A DNA stretch of 64,000 nt, taken from positions 20,620,001 through 20,684,000 of the forward strand of contig OX335650.1 in NCBI GenBank assembly GCA_946894095.1. The letters run 5' to 3'. Shown here piece after piece: positions 44,791 to 57,200 of the stretch. The first letter of the stretch is position 1. Every line of letters starts with the position of its first letter. A model generated the notes under the pieces. The model did no database searches. It saw only the letters and a program-made list of their open reading frames with translations, and was not told where the DNA came from. This stretch comes from Incurvaria masculella (lineage: Eukaryota; Arthropoda; Insecta; Lepidoptera; Incurvariidae). Position numbers and translations under genes: made by a program.

Positions 44791-46077
44791 AATAAAATTA
44801 AGATAATTTAGTTATGACTTCACTCAGATACAAAAATCACGGGAAGAAATACAGTGGGGACAATTTAATTATTTACATACACTGAACATAAACCCACGCA
44901 GCACATTGTGGAACCACGGTAAGTGTCAAGAATATCCTCTCAATGTTGTGTATTGCACCGTTACGTATTTTAATGTCCTTCCACCAAAGAGAGAAGATGG
45001 GAATTCCCGAAGTTATCTCTATACCGACACAAACCATACGAAACACACGCGAAAAAGCGTAAAATGGGAATGTTAGGTAATTGAACACATGTTTTTTTAA
45101 TAAGTTATTTTATCCCATATTTATCGTAAAGCTCCTTCCAGAATTGTATCCTATCTGCGTTAGGCAGGGGTCTCATGTGCGGATAGTCGCCCAGAGAGTA
45201 GAACTGCAGCTGGTTCGCGTCGCTCGCTCTCCAGGCGTTGGGCAGCAACTCTGAGGTCGATGGCGTGGGGTTGCTGTTGGGCGAAACCATAGATTTTAGA
45301 AAACAGAATTCTTTTTTTCTTTCGGGCTGTGTAAAAATCAAAACAGTGTTTTTGTAGATCTCAAAGTTATTTGGGCGCTAGTAATTTTTATAGCAGATGA
45401 GACGCCAGCTTGCATCAGTAGTTACTACCTAAATCATTTTCCCATACACATGTTACCGCGTAAGTTATAAAATTGTATATTTATCAACACAGTTTTTTCT
45501 TTCTTTACATTTAATAATTTAAGGTGACTTTACTCACATCGACCAATGTCTTCGTCGCAGGCCCTAAATTTTACTTTGATTCGTTTAAGTCTAACGTAAC
45601 TTTTGAATATAGCACTTTAGGCAAAATATTTCTTGTTCAAGGCATAGAATTTGATAGAATGTATTGTTAGTCGATTACGATGAAGCTGTGACTTAAAATG
45701 GTAAAGATAATTTAGAAGTACATTTTAGAAGTATCATTGGGTCCCGGTTTGTATTTGGAAAACAAAACAAACCTAGCATGAATAAATACTGGTAAGTGCA
45801 TGGTTACTTACTTTAAAAAATATTTCTTACTGAGGCGGTCAAGAAGTAAAAAAATCAAACCCAATATTCAGTGCTACTATATCAGTACGATAACTCGAGA
45901 CCGAAAGTTCTAGTCATTTTAATATGTAACAGAGATGTGTAGTTAATACTGATGGACTTAATTTGGTGTTAATATTATGGACACATTGAATTTTGATTGT
46001 TAAAGGCGAGGTTAAAGGTACCTCGCTGCTTGCTGTTTCACTTTATTGCCAATGTATGGAGCGTCTTAATTGCATTT

Positions 46078-46345
46078 ATAGTTACGACATAGACAGTTGT
46101 CGAATTAATCTAAGACAAAATGGCCTGGGTTCATGAAATATATGCAGGATACACAATTTGGATAAGGCAAGAAGTTTGAAGAAACAAGTCCTAAAAGACA
46201 GCACACCTACACCGAAAAAAGTCAAAATAAAAGAGGATGTTACGACATAGAGAGGTGTCGAATTAATCTAAGACAATATGGCCTGGTTTGATAAATTATA
46301 ATACAGGGAATACAATTTGGTAAAAAGTTTGAAGAAACAAAGGAA
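46078..46345. repeat. Direct repeat of about 110 bp, two copies
   Basis: ACGACATAGACAGTTGTCGA near 46084 and ACGACATAGAGAGGTGTCGA near 46240 begin two similar blocks (shared AATTAATCTAAGACAA and AAGTTTGAAGAAACAA), separated by about 45 bases. The first copy is continuous with paralogous intron sequence near 57360-57440, so the second may have come with the LINE insertion next to it. Confidence 0.55.
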
Positions 46346-47412
46346 GGGACCAACACCACCATTTGCTTGCGCATGTGAAGAAATACAACGAGACAAAATA
46401 GTTAAATACCTTGGTACACAAATCGATGAAAATCTCAATTGGGATGCTCACATTAATAGCCTAACAAAGAGAGTTAGAAAACTTATTTATATATTTAAAG
46501 TAACCCGGAATATACTCGACATAACAACCCTTAAATCTCTATACTATGGACTTGGTCAAAGCATTTTGAGTTACTGCATTCTCGCTTGGGGAGCCGCGAC
46601 CAAAACTTCTATTGAGCGATTAGAAATAGCTCAAAAATGCGTACTGAAAATAATGACTAATCGACCCAAAAGATATTCCAGCCATGAACTTTTTCAGGAT
46701 GTAAAAGTGTTATCTGTTAGAAAAATCTATATACAAAAAGTATGTTCATTTTTGCATTCATGGAAGGGAAAAGAAATTCTGAAACGGCCCGAACATAAAT
46801 ATGACACAAGGCTAAGACAAAATTGTTACAACCAACCTACTACAACGTCACGCTTTTCACAAAGGTCATTGCAATGGCTCGGACCAAGAATATACTGCGC
46901 TCTAAACACACGAATTGAAAGATATCTCTATTTTAATATGAGTACATATAAGAAAAAAATTACTACTTTGCTTTTGGATATGTCTGTATGTGATGTTGAA
47001 AAACTCTTCAGTGTCGTAGTCTGATGCAATCTACCTAATATATGCTCAAATAAAAAAAACCTTGCACAAACACACCCTCACATACACCCACACATACACA
47101 CACAAACTCCCTAACAATGCCTCACATTCACGCTTATAATACATAAAATGGATAATACATTCAACTCATCATATTCTACAACATACGATAGACAGTACAG
47201 TGTGCGTTCACCATTACTTTTTAATGTACTTTTATGTGCTATACCTAATGCGGCCTACTACACAGAATTTAGTTCTTCTGTAGGCTGCAACGTATAATTT
47301 TATTAACTACTGGTAGTTTTTTGTAAAATGTATTATAACATATTGTTTTTTTTTTAGTTAATTATGTATATACGTGTGTTTTTGGAAAAATAAATTGAAT
47401 TTGAATTTGAAC
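46310..47412 (+). mobile_element. LINE ORF2 3' part in esterase intron 2
   Basis: Open frame 46317-47024 of 235 codons: reverse-transcriptase thumb and downstream region (VKYLGTQIDENLNWDAHINS, SILSYCILAWGAATKTSIER). The palm with the FADD-type box is missing, so this is a 5'-truncated Jockey/CR1-group copy. The 3' part after the stop has a CA-rich stretch (47060-47110) and ends with AATAAA and TTGAAT repeats (about 47390-47411), a typical LINE tail. The frame is undamaged, which suggests a fairly recent insertion. Confidence 0.8.
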
Positions 47413-50375
47413 AGAAGAAATGCTCAGGAAATGTAGTTAAAAAAAATCACCTCGTCTTCGCAAAATCGGTCCACAGCTGTGTCAAACGGTCTGACATGAG
47501 ACGGTCTTTCCCATAAAGGGGCGTCAACCTGAAAGATGGCCGAAACAGATAGAAGAGTTCGTCAGTGTGTGTGGCACCGCGCTCAAAAGGCGCTTGGGCA
47601 AAAAGTACTTTACCAAGATTCTTGAAGGAGTTATACTTGAAGTAATAGTTGAATATCGGCTCACTAGAAGTATTTAGATGCAATTCTGTAGACCTCACAG
47701 CGTGCACGTGGAAAAATGCGTCAGAGGTGAATTCAACCAATGCTTTAACATTTCCTCGGCTGATCGGTTGCCCGTCGAAGTAGAAATCCTTAACAAGTTG
47801 GGTGACTGCCTTTTTGTCATTGATCGTTGGGAATACGAGGTTTTCGGGTAAAAGGGTTTCGAAGTTAGAGTTTGCCTTTTCTATAGCTTCGTCCGTTGGA
47901 TTTCGGACGAAAAACAACCCTTCCTTGTTGTTATATCCTATTATCATGGGAACCTTGTTGTACAATCCTGACTGCAAAATTGCATACGGTGATTCGATGA
48001 AAATCGGCTCAATTCCGGGGATTTCTTTTTCGATGCAGGTTGTGAAGCGGAATTTTTCAGTTACTTCATCCGAGTCTGTGGCCATTAATAATTCAATTCG
48101 GCTAGCGTTACTGTATATTTCCAATAGTTCTGTGGGATCGACTGTTTTGAAACCGAGTTTCTTAGCTACTTTACTGGCACTCCCGATAGGATCTAGAGAC
48201 ATAATGAACGGTGATAATGCAGTGCTACTTTCGAGTATAGCGCGATGGAAAAGTCCTTGTGCCGCTTTTGAAAGTATCATAAAATGTACAGATGCTGCTC
48301 CAGCACTCTCGCCAAATATCGTTACCGACGTCGGGTCCCCGCCGAAGAATTTGATGTTTTTGTTTACCCAGCGCAATGCAGCCAGTTGATCTTTAAGTCC
48401 GGCGTTTCCGGGGGCTTCTTTTGTCCCCAAGCAGAGGAATCCCCAAGATCCCAGTCTATATGTGATCGTCACTAGAACTACGCCCTTTTCTACTAAAGGT
48501 TCAGGACCTAAGATTAAGGAGGAGCTGCCTCCGCGGTAAAATCCCCCACCATGGATGAACAACATTACTGGTGCTGGTCGTTCAGGGCTGGCATTTTTTG
48601 GAACATAGATATTAAGGATGAGGCAGTCCTCACTACCTAGTGGTAACTGGACAAGAGGCACTAGCTGGATACAGGTTCTGCTCTAAATGGCGTCATATAT
48701 GTTTTTCCATTTTGGTGGATCCCCCGGGGCCTGTAAGTAAATATAGGTATAGTAATTGGATACATAATATAAAAAATCATATGATCTAATCTGATCCTAA
48801 ACCTGTATATAAGGATACTGAATAAGAATTTCGCGAACCGCTGTCTATTCCTCTACCAAAGAGGTCAATGCCACCAGTATTATCACAAGCAAGTCTAAAA
48901 AGTCTAACCTTGCCAAAATGTGCGTGAGTGTGTTTGAATTACCTTATCATCATAAAACGTTTGATATGTGTGTAGTGCCGTTCATCGCACAAAATCCGGA
49001 ATTTATAAACCTATAAATGTATAAACTAAGGGCGACGCTGACTGAAAAAAAATTTATCTTTCTTATTGCGCTGAGTCTTAGTACAACCTAGTATTTTCAT
49101 TATTTATGCTGATATTATTATTTAGCTTTCTACCTCATGTTAATAATAACTCGCTGTTAACGATTCGATTTAAATAAAAAAAAATATCTAACTCGGTCAG
49201 TTATTTTCCCACTGAAATCAAAGAAATTGTACTTTATGTTGTCATTTAGATTGACATCAAAGTAACAGACAATTCAATATAAAAGTAAATTATGAAATAC
49301 CTTTCTTAACAAATATAATATTTAAAAGCTCTCTAAACATTCACCGAATCGAAATAAATACCTAAAAGCTGAAAGCTAAACACAGTAACTTCAGTGGTTG
49401 CGTTTTTCTCCTCCGTACCCATTAATAACATAATGCTGTGGTTTTTCAGCAGCGATTCAGCATGGATTTAAAAGAGTCTGGCAAGAGTCGATGTACAATT
49501 CCTACTGCAAGTTAAAGCAAAGATTATGTTTGTACCTACACCTTTGTGGACCAAGGAATTGTAAGTATTTTAGAAAGAGATTCGTTGGTTTCGAGGCATC
49601 ATTTTATTTTTGTGATGCTCAATGAAAATGTTTAAAGCGGTAATGAAAAACGGCTTACTCACGGTGTGTCGATAATAGCCGTGTCGATAATAGTAAGCCG
49701 TTTTTCACAAACCTTAAAATGGGTGCTAACCACGGTAATCTCAAATCATATATCGGTAATGAAAAATTCTCTGTGTTTTTATCCAGTCCAACGTTCGGAA
49801 ATAAAAGGGAAGGTCCTGGCATGGGACTTAATTTCTTTAGAGCCGGATGATTTTAGGCACCTACCCCCAAAGTATAATAAGGAATACTTACCTGAAATTT
49901 CTTTTCGACAGTGGCGTACGGTATCGCCAAGTATTTGTCATGAGTTTCCTCAGCGATACCTCTCAACTTTCCTTGTGGTATTTCAACGACAGGGGTCCAC
50001 TGGAATTCCAAAAAACCCACTCCACATTTCGGTATTGTCAGCACACATAACGCCAATAGTCCTACCAACTTAGAATTGTAGTTTTGTAGCATGGTTGGCA
50101 GGGGAACTAGCTGAAGAGATGTCAAAGCACTACTGACTGATTCCAACAAACTCGACGCTGTGGTCGTTTAAACCTTGGTTTGGCCATCAACGTGTTGACC
50201 GTGATATTGACGTCAAACATAATGTGGGAAGCTGAGGTTGCTGCCTCTATGAATAAATGTATTGCAAAGTTTACTTCTGTTTACATTAACAAGACATATG
50301 TACATTAGATGTTTTATTGTTATTATATTTTATGAATATTTATGTTTATATTATGTTTTATTGTACGTCTGTTCT

Positions 50376-50470
50376 GAGCGACTCGTAGTTCAAGGGCGCG
50401 GAATTGTCTTGCATGTCAAAGATCATGGGTTCAAATCCCCGAACCGTTCATGCATGCATTATTTAAAAAA
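50376..50470 (+). mobile_element. tRNA-derived SINE head, copy 2
   Basis: GAGCGACTCGTAGTTCAAGG with a B box GGGTTCAAATCCCC at about 50427. The body is not well preserved after about 50470. Confidence 0.6.
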
Positions 50471-50815
50471 ATCTGGAGACTAAGCTACAGGTAAGATTTA
50501 ATTCAAACCAAATCATCGACTCACTAAGCCCCGGTTGCACGAAGAGACGGCTGAGTTAATCAATGTTCAAACACATCACTTTTGGTGAACCGCATAGAGT
50601 TCCTTCCATACTGTCCACGCAAAGTGACGTGTTTGATCATACTTTGACGTTGATTTTGATTTTTTGTTCTTTCGTGCACTCGGCCCTTAGTGTTCTTCCC
50701 CTTCAAACGAAAGTGTTTGTTGTGGACGTCTCCTATACTGTGCACAATCCTTCCATTCCATTCCAAGGACCGGATGAAAATGACGGATATCAATACAAAA
50801 GACGATGTATGTATA

Positions 50816-50925
50816 TAGGGTTGCCATCCGTCCGGGTTTCCCCGGATTTGTCCTAGTTTAGAGGGCATCCGGGGAGCGTCCGGGCGGGGTTTTATTTGTA
50901 GTCCGGGTTTACAAATTCTATCTAA
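50816..50925 (+). repeat. Dispersed repeat starting ATAGGGTTGCCATCCGTCCGG
   Basis: Compact GC-rich block with repeated CCGG and CGGG words (CATCCGTCCGGGTTTCCCCG, ATCCGGGGAGCGTCCGGG). It looks like the end of a transposable element, but no matching inverse end is seen nearby. Confidence 0.35.
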
Positions 50926-51252
50926 CTGATTTATAAAATAATATTCAGTTTTATTAGGTAAGTACATCTGTTTCTCTGCGCAGAGGTTTTTTTATTCACA
51001 CCAAAGCATCGATTCAGTCACTACTTTTCTTCTCCTATAACCAGAGTGTATTCTTTGGACTGTCTAGTACTGTACAATCACGTATTTTAAAAAGATAACA
51101 TTCCTAAATCTTCGCCAATTTATGATCGCCACGAATATTATTGAACGGGTAATTGATCTCCGTTTCCGGTGTAACGACATGAAAACATGTGATAGCCGCG
51201 AAAACGCGAAAAATAGGAATGTTTTACATAAGCAAAAACTTATTCTCATAAG

Positions 51253-54200
51253 TTATTTAATTCCATATTTATCGTAGAGCTCCTTCCAGAATTGTATTCT
51301 TTCCGCGTTGGGCAGGGATCTCATGTGCGGAGAGTCGTCCAGAGAGTAGAACCGCAGCTGGTTCGCGTCGCTCGCTCTCCAGGCGTTGGGCAGCAACTCT
51401 GAGGGCGATGGCGTGGGGTTGCTGTCGGGCGAAATTCCATTAAGTTAGTAATTATTAATCCATGATTTCCTTAATCCATGATCCTTATTGTTTTGATTTG
51501 ATTTGATTTATTTTTTACACAAACATATGCAGATATAACAGTTTACAAGAACTTAAAATACTAACAGTAATAATACATGCACGCAAATAAGATCGACATT
51601 TGATAAGTTCTTATACGACGAACGATACCTCCTAAACTGGCCTTGCGGCTGTATCATAGGTGGTAATGACTCTTATGTTACTATTTACCATTGGTCTGAA
51701 TTTACATGAGGAGAAGAAGGATCTTTTTTTGGGAAGGTGGCCTTCAGTTTTACATGGGTTTCAAGCCATGGAGTGACTCGCATTCTCCACGAAAGGGCAC
51801 ATTACAATCTCGCTTAAGAAATAAATAGGTGTATATTCTGGAATTCGAGGCTGCAGTTACGACGAAGATCAGCGGGCCTGCGGCGGACTTATGCCGGTGA
51901 CGACGCCCCTAGGCCCCGCGCTTAGACTGCGGCCTATACGTCTGCCACCCCGAATGCCGCGATCTATATATTCCGGGAGGTCACGACATTTTTGGTCACG
52001 ATAAGGTAAATGGCTGAATCTGGGTTCACAGGTTAGAGACCAACCCTCTGATGCTAAATATGTCGGTCTGTCCGTGCCAAGTGGTTGCGTTATGTAGATT
52101 GACTATATAAAACAGATTCTGGTATGTACCTGCTGATGAATATACTGATTGTCTGGAAACATCGATACCAATTAATTATGCAACAATAACCAGTCGGTTT
52201 TATTACTAAATACTTAAATATACCTAAAGTTATATCTGTAACCTAAATCACCGATAACTAAGAAATGCAATCAAATATATGTTCAGTTTTTATATTGCCA
52301 AGCAAGTATGTACTGGTACTTTCATGCTTCGTCATTTGCATCCATTTACCTTATCTAGTAGGTATGCAGATTACAGTAATTAACGGGATAAAAGGATAAT
52401 GAAACGCGTACTTGTTAACTGATCAGAAGCAACTAGTTTTTTATTACACTACGGGTAGGTATCGAAAAACCATGTGCGCTCACGCACACACACACATATA
52501 CACTATCCCTCCAACAATAGATTTGAATTATATTTTATAATTTATTTTCTTTCGAGCCCTTGTTAAGCGCCGTGAAGGTGTTTCGCTCGTTGTTTCCTCG
52601 CGCACTGGAGGCGCTCCCTCCTCATCTTGCATGACTTCCTCCACTTCGGGGACATCGTGGGTGTCGCCGTACACCGAGTCCGCATCCTCATCGCTGCTCA
52701 CCGCGGGCGGCTCGCGGTGCACGTCGACCTCGACGACCGTCTCCTCGGCTCGCGGCGTACCCAGCACCGGCCGCGCCGGCTCCTCGGCACTCGGTGGCGA
52801 GCGCACTACTGCTGGTGGTCGAGGCGGAGGCGGCGACCACGTTACGTAGTCCCCACCGTCGCCGTCGCTGCTCACCGAGCTGGGACGAACGCCTCGGGTG
52901 CGGTCCCCCGGTGCCGCAGGTTGCGGTTGAAGCGGTGGGGTGGAAGCGGCTGCGATCGGTCCCTTGTCCTCGATTACTTGGTTCTTATGTTTTTTTACAA
53001 CCGAGTCTCCACCTTCTACCGCGATCGAGTAAGTGTTGTTACCTAAAACCCTTATTACAACCCCTTTTTTCCAGTATTCTTTTTGACGTGGTCCATACAT
53101 TTTACAAAATACATTGTCCCCTTTGTGAAAGTTTTTACTTCTAGTGCCCCCGTGATTTTTAATCTGTAAGGACTGATTTTTCCTCACCGTATCAGCTAGG
53201 CGGTCGGGGGAGCGCGGGGAGGGTGCGGCGGCGCTCGGCCTCAGCACGTCGAGCCTGCAACGCAACTGTCTTCCGAACAGCAGGTCCGCCGGCGAGCGTT
53301 CCGTCGTTGAGTGCCGAGAGTTTCTATATGCAAATAAATATTCTAGTAGTTTCACTTGCATTATCTTAGGTGAATCATATTTTAACGCTATACTTTTAAT
53401 GCCCTTCTTTACAATTTTAACGAAACTCTCGGCCTGCCCGTTGCTCGCCGGGTGGTACGCGGGCGTCGTGACGTGAGAAATACCATTCAGTACGCAAAAA
53501 TTATTAAACTCACTAGAGGTAAACGAAGTACCATTGTCTGTCACACACGTATGCCACACGCCGAATCGCGACATCACCTCCTGTATCTTCTCTATGACCG
53601 CTGCGGATGAGTAGCCCGAGCCCATCATAAAGCACTCGACCCACTTCGAATAAGCGTCGATAATTACCAAAAACATCTTATTATTGATAGGCCCGAGGAA
53701 ATCTAAATGTACCCGATACCAGGGGTGTGGTGGGTAGGGCCAGCATGCGATGGGCGCGCGCGGGGGGGCCGCACGGAGCTGCGTGCACACGTCGCAGCCG
53801 CCGATATGACGCTCGATTTGCGCGTCGATCTGAGGCCACCAAAAACGCGATCTGGCCTCCGCCTTAGTTTTTACTATACCTAAATGCGTTCGATGGAGCT
53901 CCTCCAACATCCTTTCTCTGAACACTTTAGGTACCACGACCTTATGACCCCGCATTAGACAGCCGCTTTCCAAGGATAACTGTAGCCTACAGTAGAAATA
54001 CGGTTTCAGTTTTTCATCATTGATCTTCCTAGGCCATCCTTTCATAACGTAATTGCTAACGGTTTTCAGGCAGCTATCCGCTTCGGTTTCTCTCCGCAGA
54101 TCGTCCAACGATACGGGCAGCGCTCCATCCGCTACAAAGTGTACGTAGGCAGCGATGTCCCCCGCCACCGGCAGGTCGCCCTCCCCCTCCGCCTCCCCCT

Positions 54201-57200
54201 CCCGCCCCGCGGCGCCCGCGCCGGCGGGCGGTAGGGAGCGCGGTACGGTCGGTGGGGGAAGCGGCGCGCGTGACAGATAGTCCGCTGCATTATCTGGCCC
54301 TTTTACATACACTATTTTGAAATTGTAAGCGGAAAGAAATAGAGCGTACCGCTGAAGCCTATTCGCGGACACTTCCGGAATACCTTTATGCGACCCGAAA
54401 ATCGTTAGCAATGGCTTATGGTCTGTTTTCAGTATAAATGGATCGCTCCGGCCGTAAAGATAATGATGAAACTTCCTGACGCCAAATATTATAGCCGTAG
54501 CCTCCTTCTGAATCTGACTATAGTTCTTTTCAGCTGGAGAAAGCGAGCGGGAAGCAAAACACAAGGGACGTTCACATTCCCTCCCCTCACGTGTCGGATC
54601 TAGCTGAGACAATATTGCCCCCAACCCCCCCGGTCCCGCGTCCACCGTGAGATACAGCCTAGCCCGGGGGTTGTAGTGAGCGAGCACGCGGTCCGATGCT
54701 AATTCTGATTTAATTTTTTTCATGGCGCTATCGTGTTTGCTCGTCCACCCCCATCTCGTATCTTTACGTAGCAAATTATGGAGCGGAGACAATATTGCTG
54801 AAGCGTTTGGAATGAAACTTCTATAATAATTTACTAGTCCCAAAAATGATTTCAGTTGATTGGCGTTTTTAGGAGACTCGACTTCCAACATCGCGCGAAC
54901 TTTTTCGTCCGACTTATGTAGTCCTCTCTTATCAATAACATAACCAAGGTAAGTCACCGACTTTTGGAAAAACATGCATTTGTTTCTTTGTAAAGTAAAT
55001 CCTGCGTCGCGTAACTTTTGTAGCACTACCTCTAACCGATCCAGGTGTTCCCGTCTGTCGCGGCCAGTGATGAGAATGTCATCTAGAAAAACTAGTACTC
55101 CCTCCACTCCCGCTAAAGTCGTTTCCATTGCACGCTGAAAAATAGCCGGAGCGCTTGCTAACCCGAAAATCAATCTTGTGTACTTAAATAGCCCTTTTTG
55201 AGTATTAATGCATGTATATCCTTGAGAGTCCTTATCCAACACTAGCTGGTTGTATGCAGATGATAAATCCAATTTCGTAAACTCATCCCCCCCATGTAGC
55301 TTCGCAAACAATTCATCGATTCTCGGTAGTGGGTACTGATCTATCTCGAGTTGCTTGTTGATAGACACAGAAAAATCAGCACAAATGCGAACACTTCCGT
55401 TCGCCTTCAGCACGGGAACAATCGGCGAAGCATACTCGGAATGCGAAACCGGTTCCAATACGCCCGATTCCACCATGTGATCTATTTCCGCGTTAACCCT
55501 GTCTTTTAAGGCGAAAGAAACTGTTCGCGCTTTAAAAAAATTTGGCTTTGAATTCTGCTTCATTGACAAATGAACTTTGTATTTATTAAAACACCCAATT
55601 TCCTTAGAAAAAACTGTGGGATATCGATTAAATATTTGTTTGATTGCCATTTCATCTGTGGAGGCGCAATACCTAACAGGGCCGAGTTCTAATTGGAACG
55701 CGCTTATAAAGTCTCGACCTAATAGTGCGGTGGCGGCGTTACGTACTACGTATACATCTAGCTCGCTCGTGCGGCCATCGTATGTGACAGACAATCGTAT
55801 TGTCCCTAGCGAATCTATCCTACCTCCTGTATAATTCACCAAAATTATTTTGCTAGGAGTGAGCCGAATGCCTTGAAAGTATTTCTCATAAAGTTTTTCA
55901 GATATTGCTGTCACGGCGGACCCACTATCGATTTGAAAATTAATTTCTATGTTATTCAATAAGACAGATTGCGTCATAGGCTTACCGTGATCACATCGAA
56001 TGTTGTAAATTGGCTTACCGTCATCCCCTCTCCCCGCTCCACTCGAATGCGCTTCCAAGTAATAACTAGCATCTTTAACACCTTTTTGTGGGCACATTTT
56101 TTTCAAATGCCCGATTTTCGCACAAATGTTACACTTAAAGTTTTTGAATCTACAGTTTTCCGCTGTGTGATTTCCGTAGCCGCACACTTTGCACTTTATG
56201 CCGCCTGTTACGGCACCCGTGCGCCTGTCGCGGCCGGCCACGGCCGGGCCCGTCTGCGCCGACACCTTGCACACCTCCGCCGTTGTCTTGGCAGCCATGC
56301 GCGCACTGCGCACTCCCTGCGCGAGCGCCACTGCCGTTGATAAGGTCAAGGTCGCCACTTCCTTCTCGAAAATCTTTTCCCTTTCCGGTCCCGGCAGCAT
56401 CCCGAGGACGAACCGGTCCCGCAGCGTCTCTTCGAGTTGCGCCGTGAAGCCGCAGTGTAGCGCTAGCCCTCGGACCCTCGCGGCCCAATCGACGAACTCC
56501 TCGCCCGTCTCCTGCTCCGCCCGGTAGAAGGCCGCGCGATCTGCGAAGCCGCACCGCTTCGCAGTGAAGTGCGCGTCGAACAGCGCCGTCAACCGGTCGA
56601 ACGTGACGGTCCCGACGTCCTGCGGGAACGCGAGATCTCGCACCAGCCTGTACGAGTCCTCGGAGAGCGAACTCACGAGGATCGCCTTACGTCTCACTGC
56701 CGCTTTATCTGTTTCTTCAGTAACGTCGTTCGCCAAAAACCAGTGAAGCAGGCGGGACTTATACACCGCCCATTCTTGCTGTTTGTGGTCAAAAATATCC
56801 ACATTCCCGAACATTCTGGCCATTGTACTGCACTCGTAGATCGTTTGTTCCTCGTCGCCAATAGTAGGTATGCAGATTACAGTAATTAACGGGATAAAAG
56901 GATAATGAAACGCGTACTTGTTAACTGATCAGAAGCAACTAGTTTTTTATTACACTACGGGTAGGTATCGAAAAACCATGTGCGCTCACGCACACACACA
57001 CATATACACTATTATCATATATATTTTATGTCACCATAACTACTTTTTCAGTCGCCTTATCTACGTAACGCAACCACTTGGCTACGTAACGCAACCACTT
57101 CCCTCTGAAGCTAAATGTGTCGGTCTGCCAACAGGCAGACCGACACATTTAGCTTCAGAGGGATGGTCTTTATGATGTGAACCCAGTTTCAGCCATTTAC

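Larger units (their letters stand above)
43967..45104. other. Intergenic repeats
   Basis: No gene. Holds the LINE tail at 44345-44590 and a tRNA-headed SINE at 44576-44790. The rest is AT-rich. Confidence 0.55.
45105..50092 (-). pseudogene. Secreted carboxylesterase with one in-frame stop (downstream paralogue)
   Basis: Alpha/beta-hydrolase of the insect carboxylesterase family; hydrolyses carboxylic esters, probably secreted. Exons: 49892-50092 (67 codons, hydrophobic signal-type start MLQNYNSKLVGLLALCVLTI), 47451-48730 and 45105-45273. The exon sizes (201, 1280, 169 nt) equal those of the paralogue at 51-62 kb, and all phases match. Present are the oxyanion loop HGGGF, the nucleophile elbow GESAGAAS, the acid in GYNNKEGL, and the base in GATHTDELF. 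Exon 2 has TAG at 48683-48685, where the paralogue encodes Gln (DAI-stop-SRTCIQL against DAIQGRTCIQL). No other break is visible, so it is a recent pseudogene, a polymorphic null, or a base error. Intron 2 holds a LINE fragment. Confidence 0.85.
50093..51252. other. Spacer between the two esterases
   Basis: The first 130 bases beyond the start of the downstream esterase resemble the region 62323-62520 upstream of the paralogue (AGCTGAAGAGATGTCAAAGC and GATATTGACGTCAAACAT on the plus strand), so the promoter region was part of the duplication. The remainder holds a SINE head and a dispersed repeat. No gene. Confidence 0.5.
52352..57016 (-). mobile_element. Complete Ty3/gypsy LTR retrotransposon
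   Basis: Two LTRs, 52356-52506 and 56862-57012, are identical over 151 bases by eye, flanked by a 4-bp target duplication TATC (52352-52355 and 57013-57016). Next to the 5' LTR, in the element's orientation, is a primer-binding-type site starting TTGGCGACGAGG (56849-56861). The polypurine tract GGAGGG lies at 52507-52512 just before the 3' LTR. One long frame (gag-pol) fills the interior, and there is no envelope gene. Identical LTRs and an undamaged frame show a recent insertion, in esterase intron 2 on the same strand as the gene. Confidence 0.95.

Noticed and set aside
47802..48389. 195- and 197-codon plus-strand frames opposite the esterases (also 57999-58592)
   Set aside because: Antisense shadows of the esterase exons; both appear because the paralogues are similar.
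56150..56554. Secondary open frames on both strands within the gypsy gag region
   Set aside because: Shadows of GC-rich gag codons.
57101..57162. microRNA precursor
   Set aside because: A perfect stem made of repeat-end sequence; no bulges typical of precursors and no expression data.
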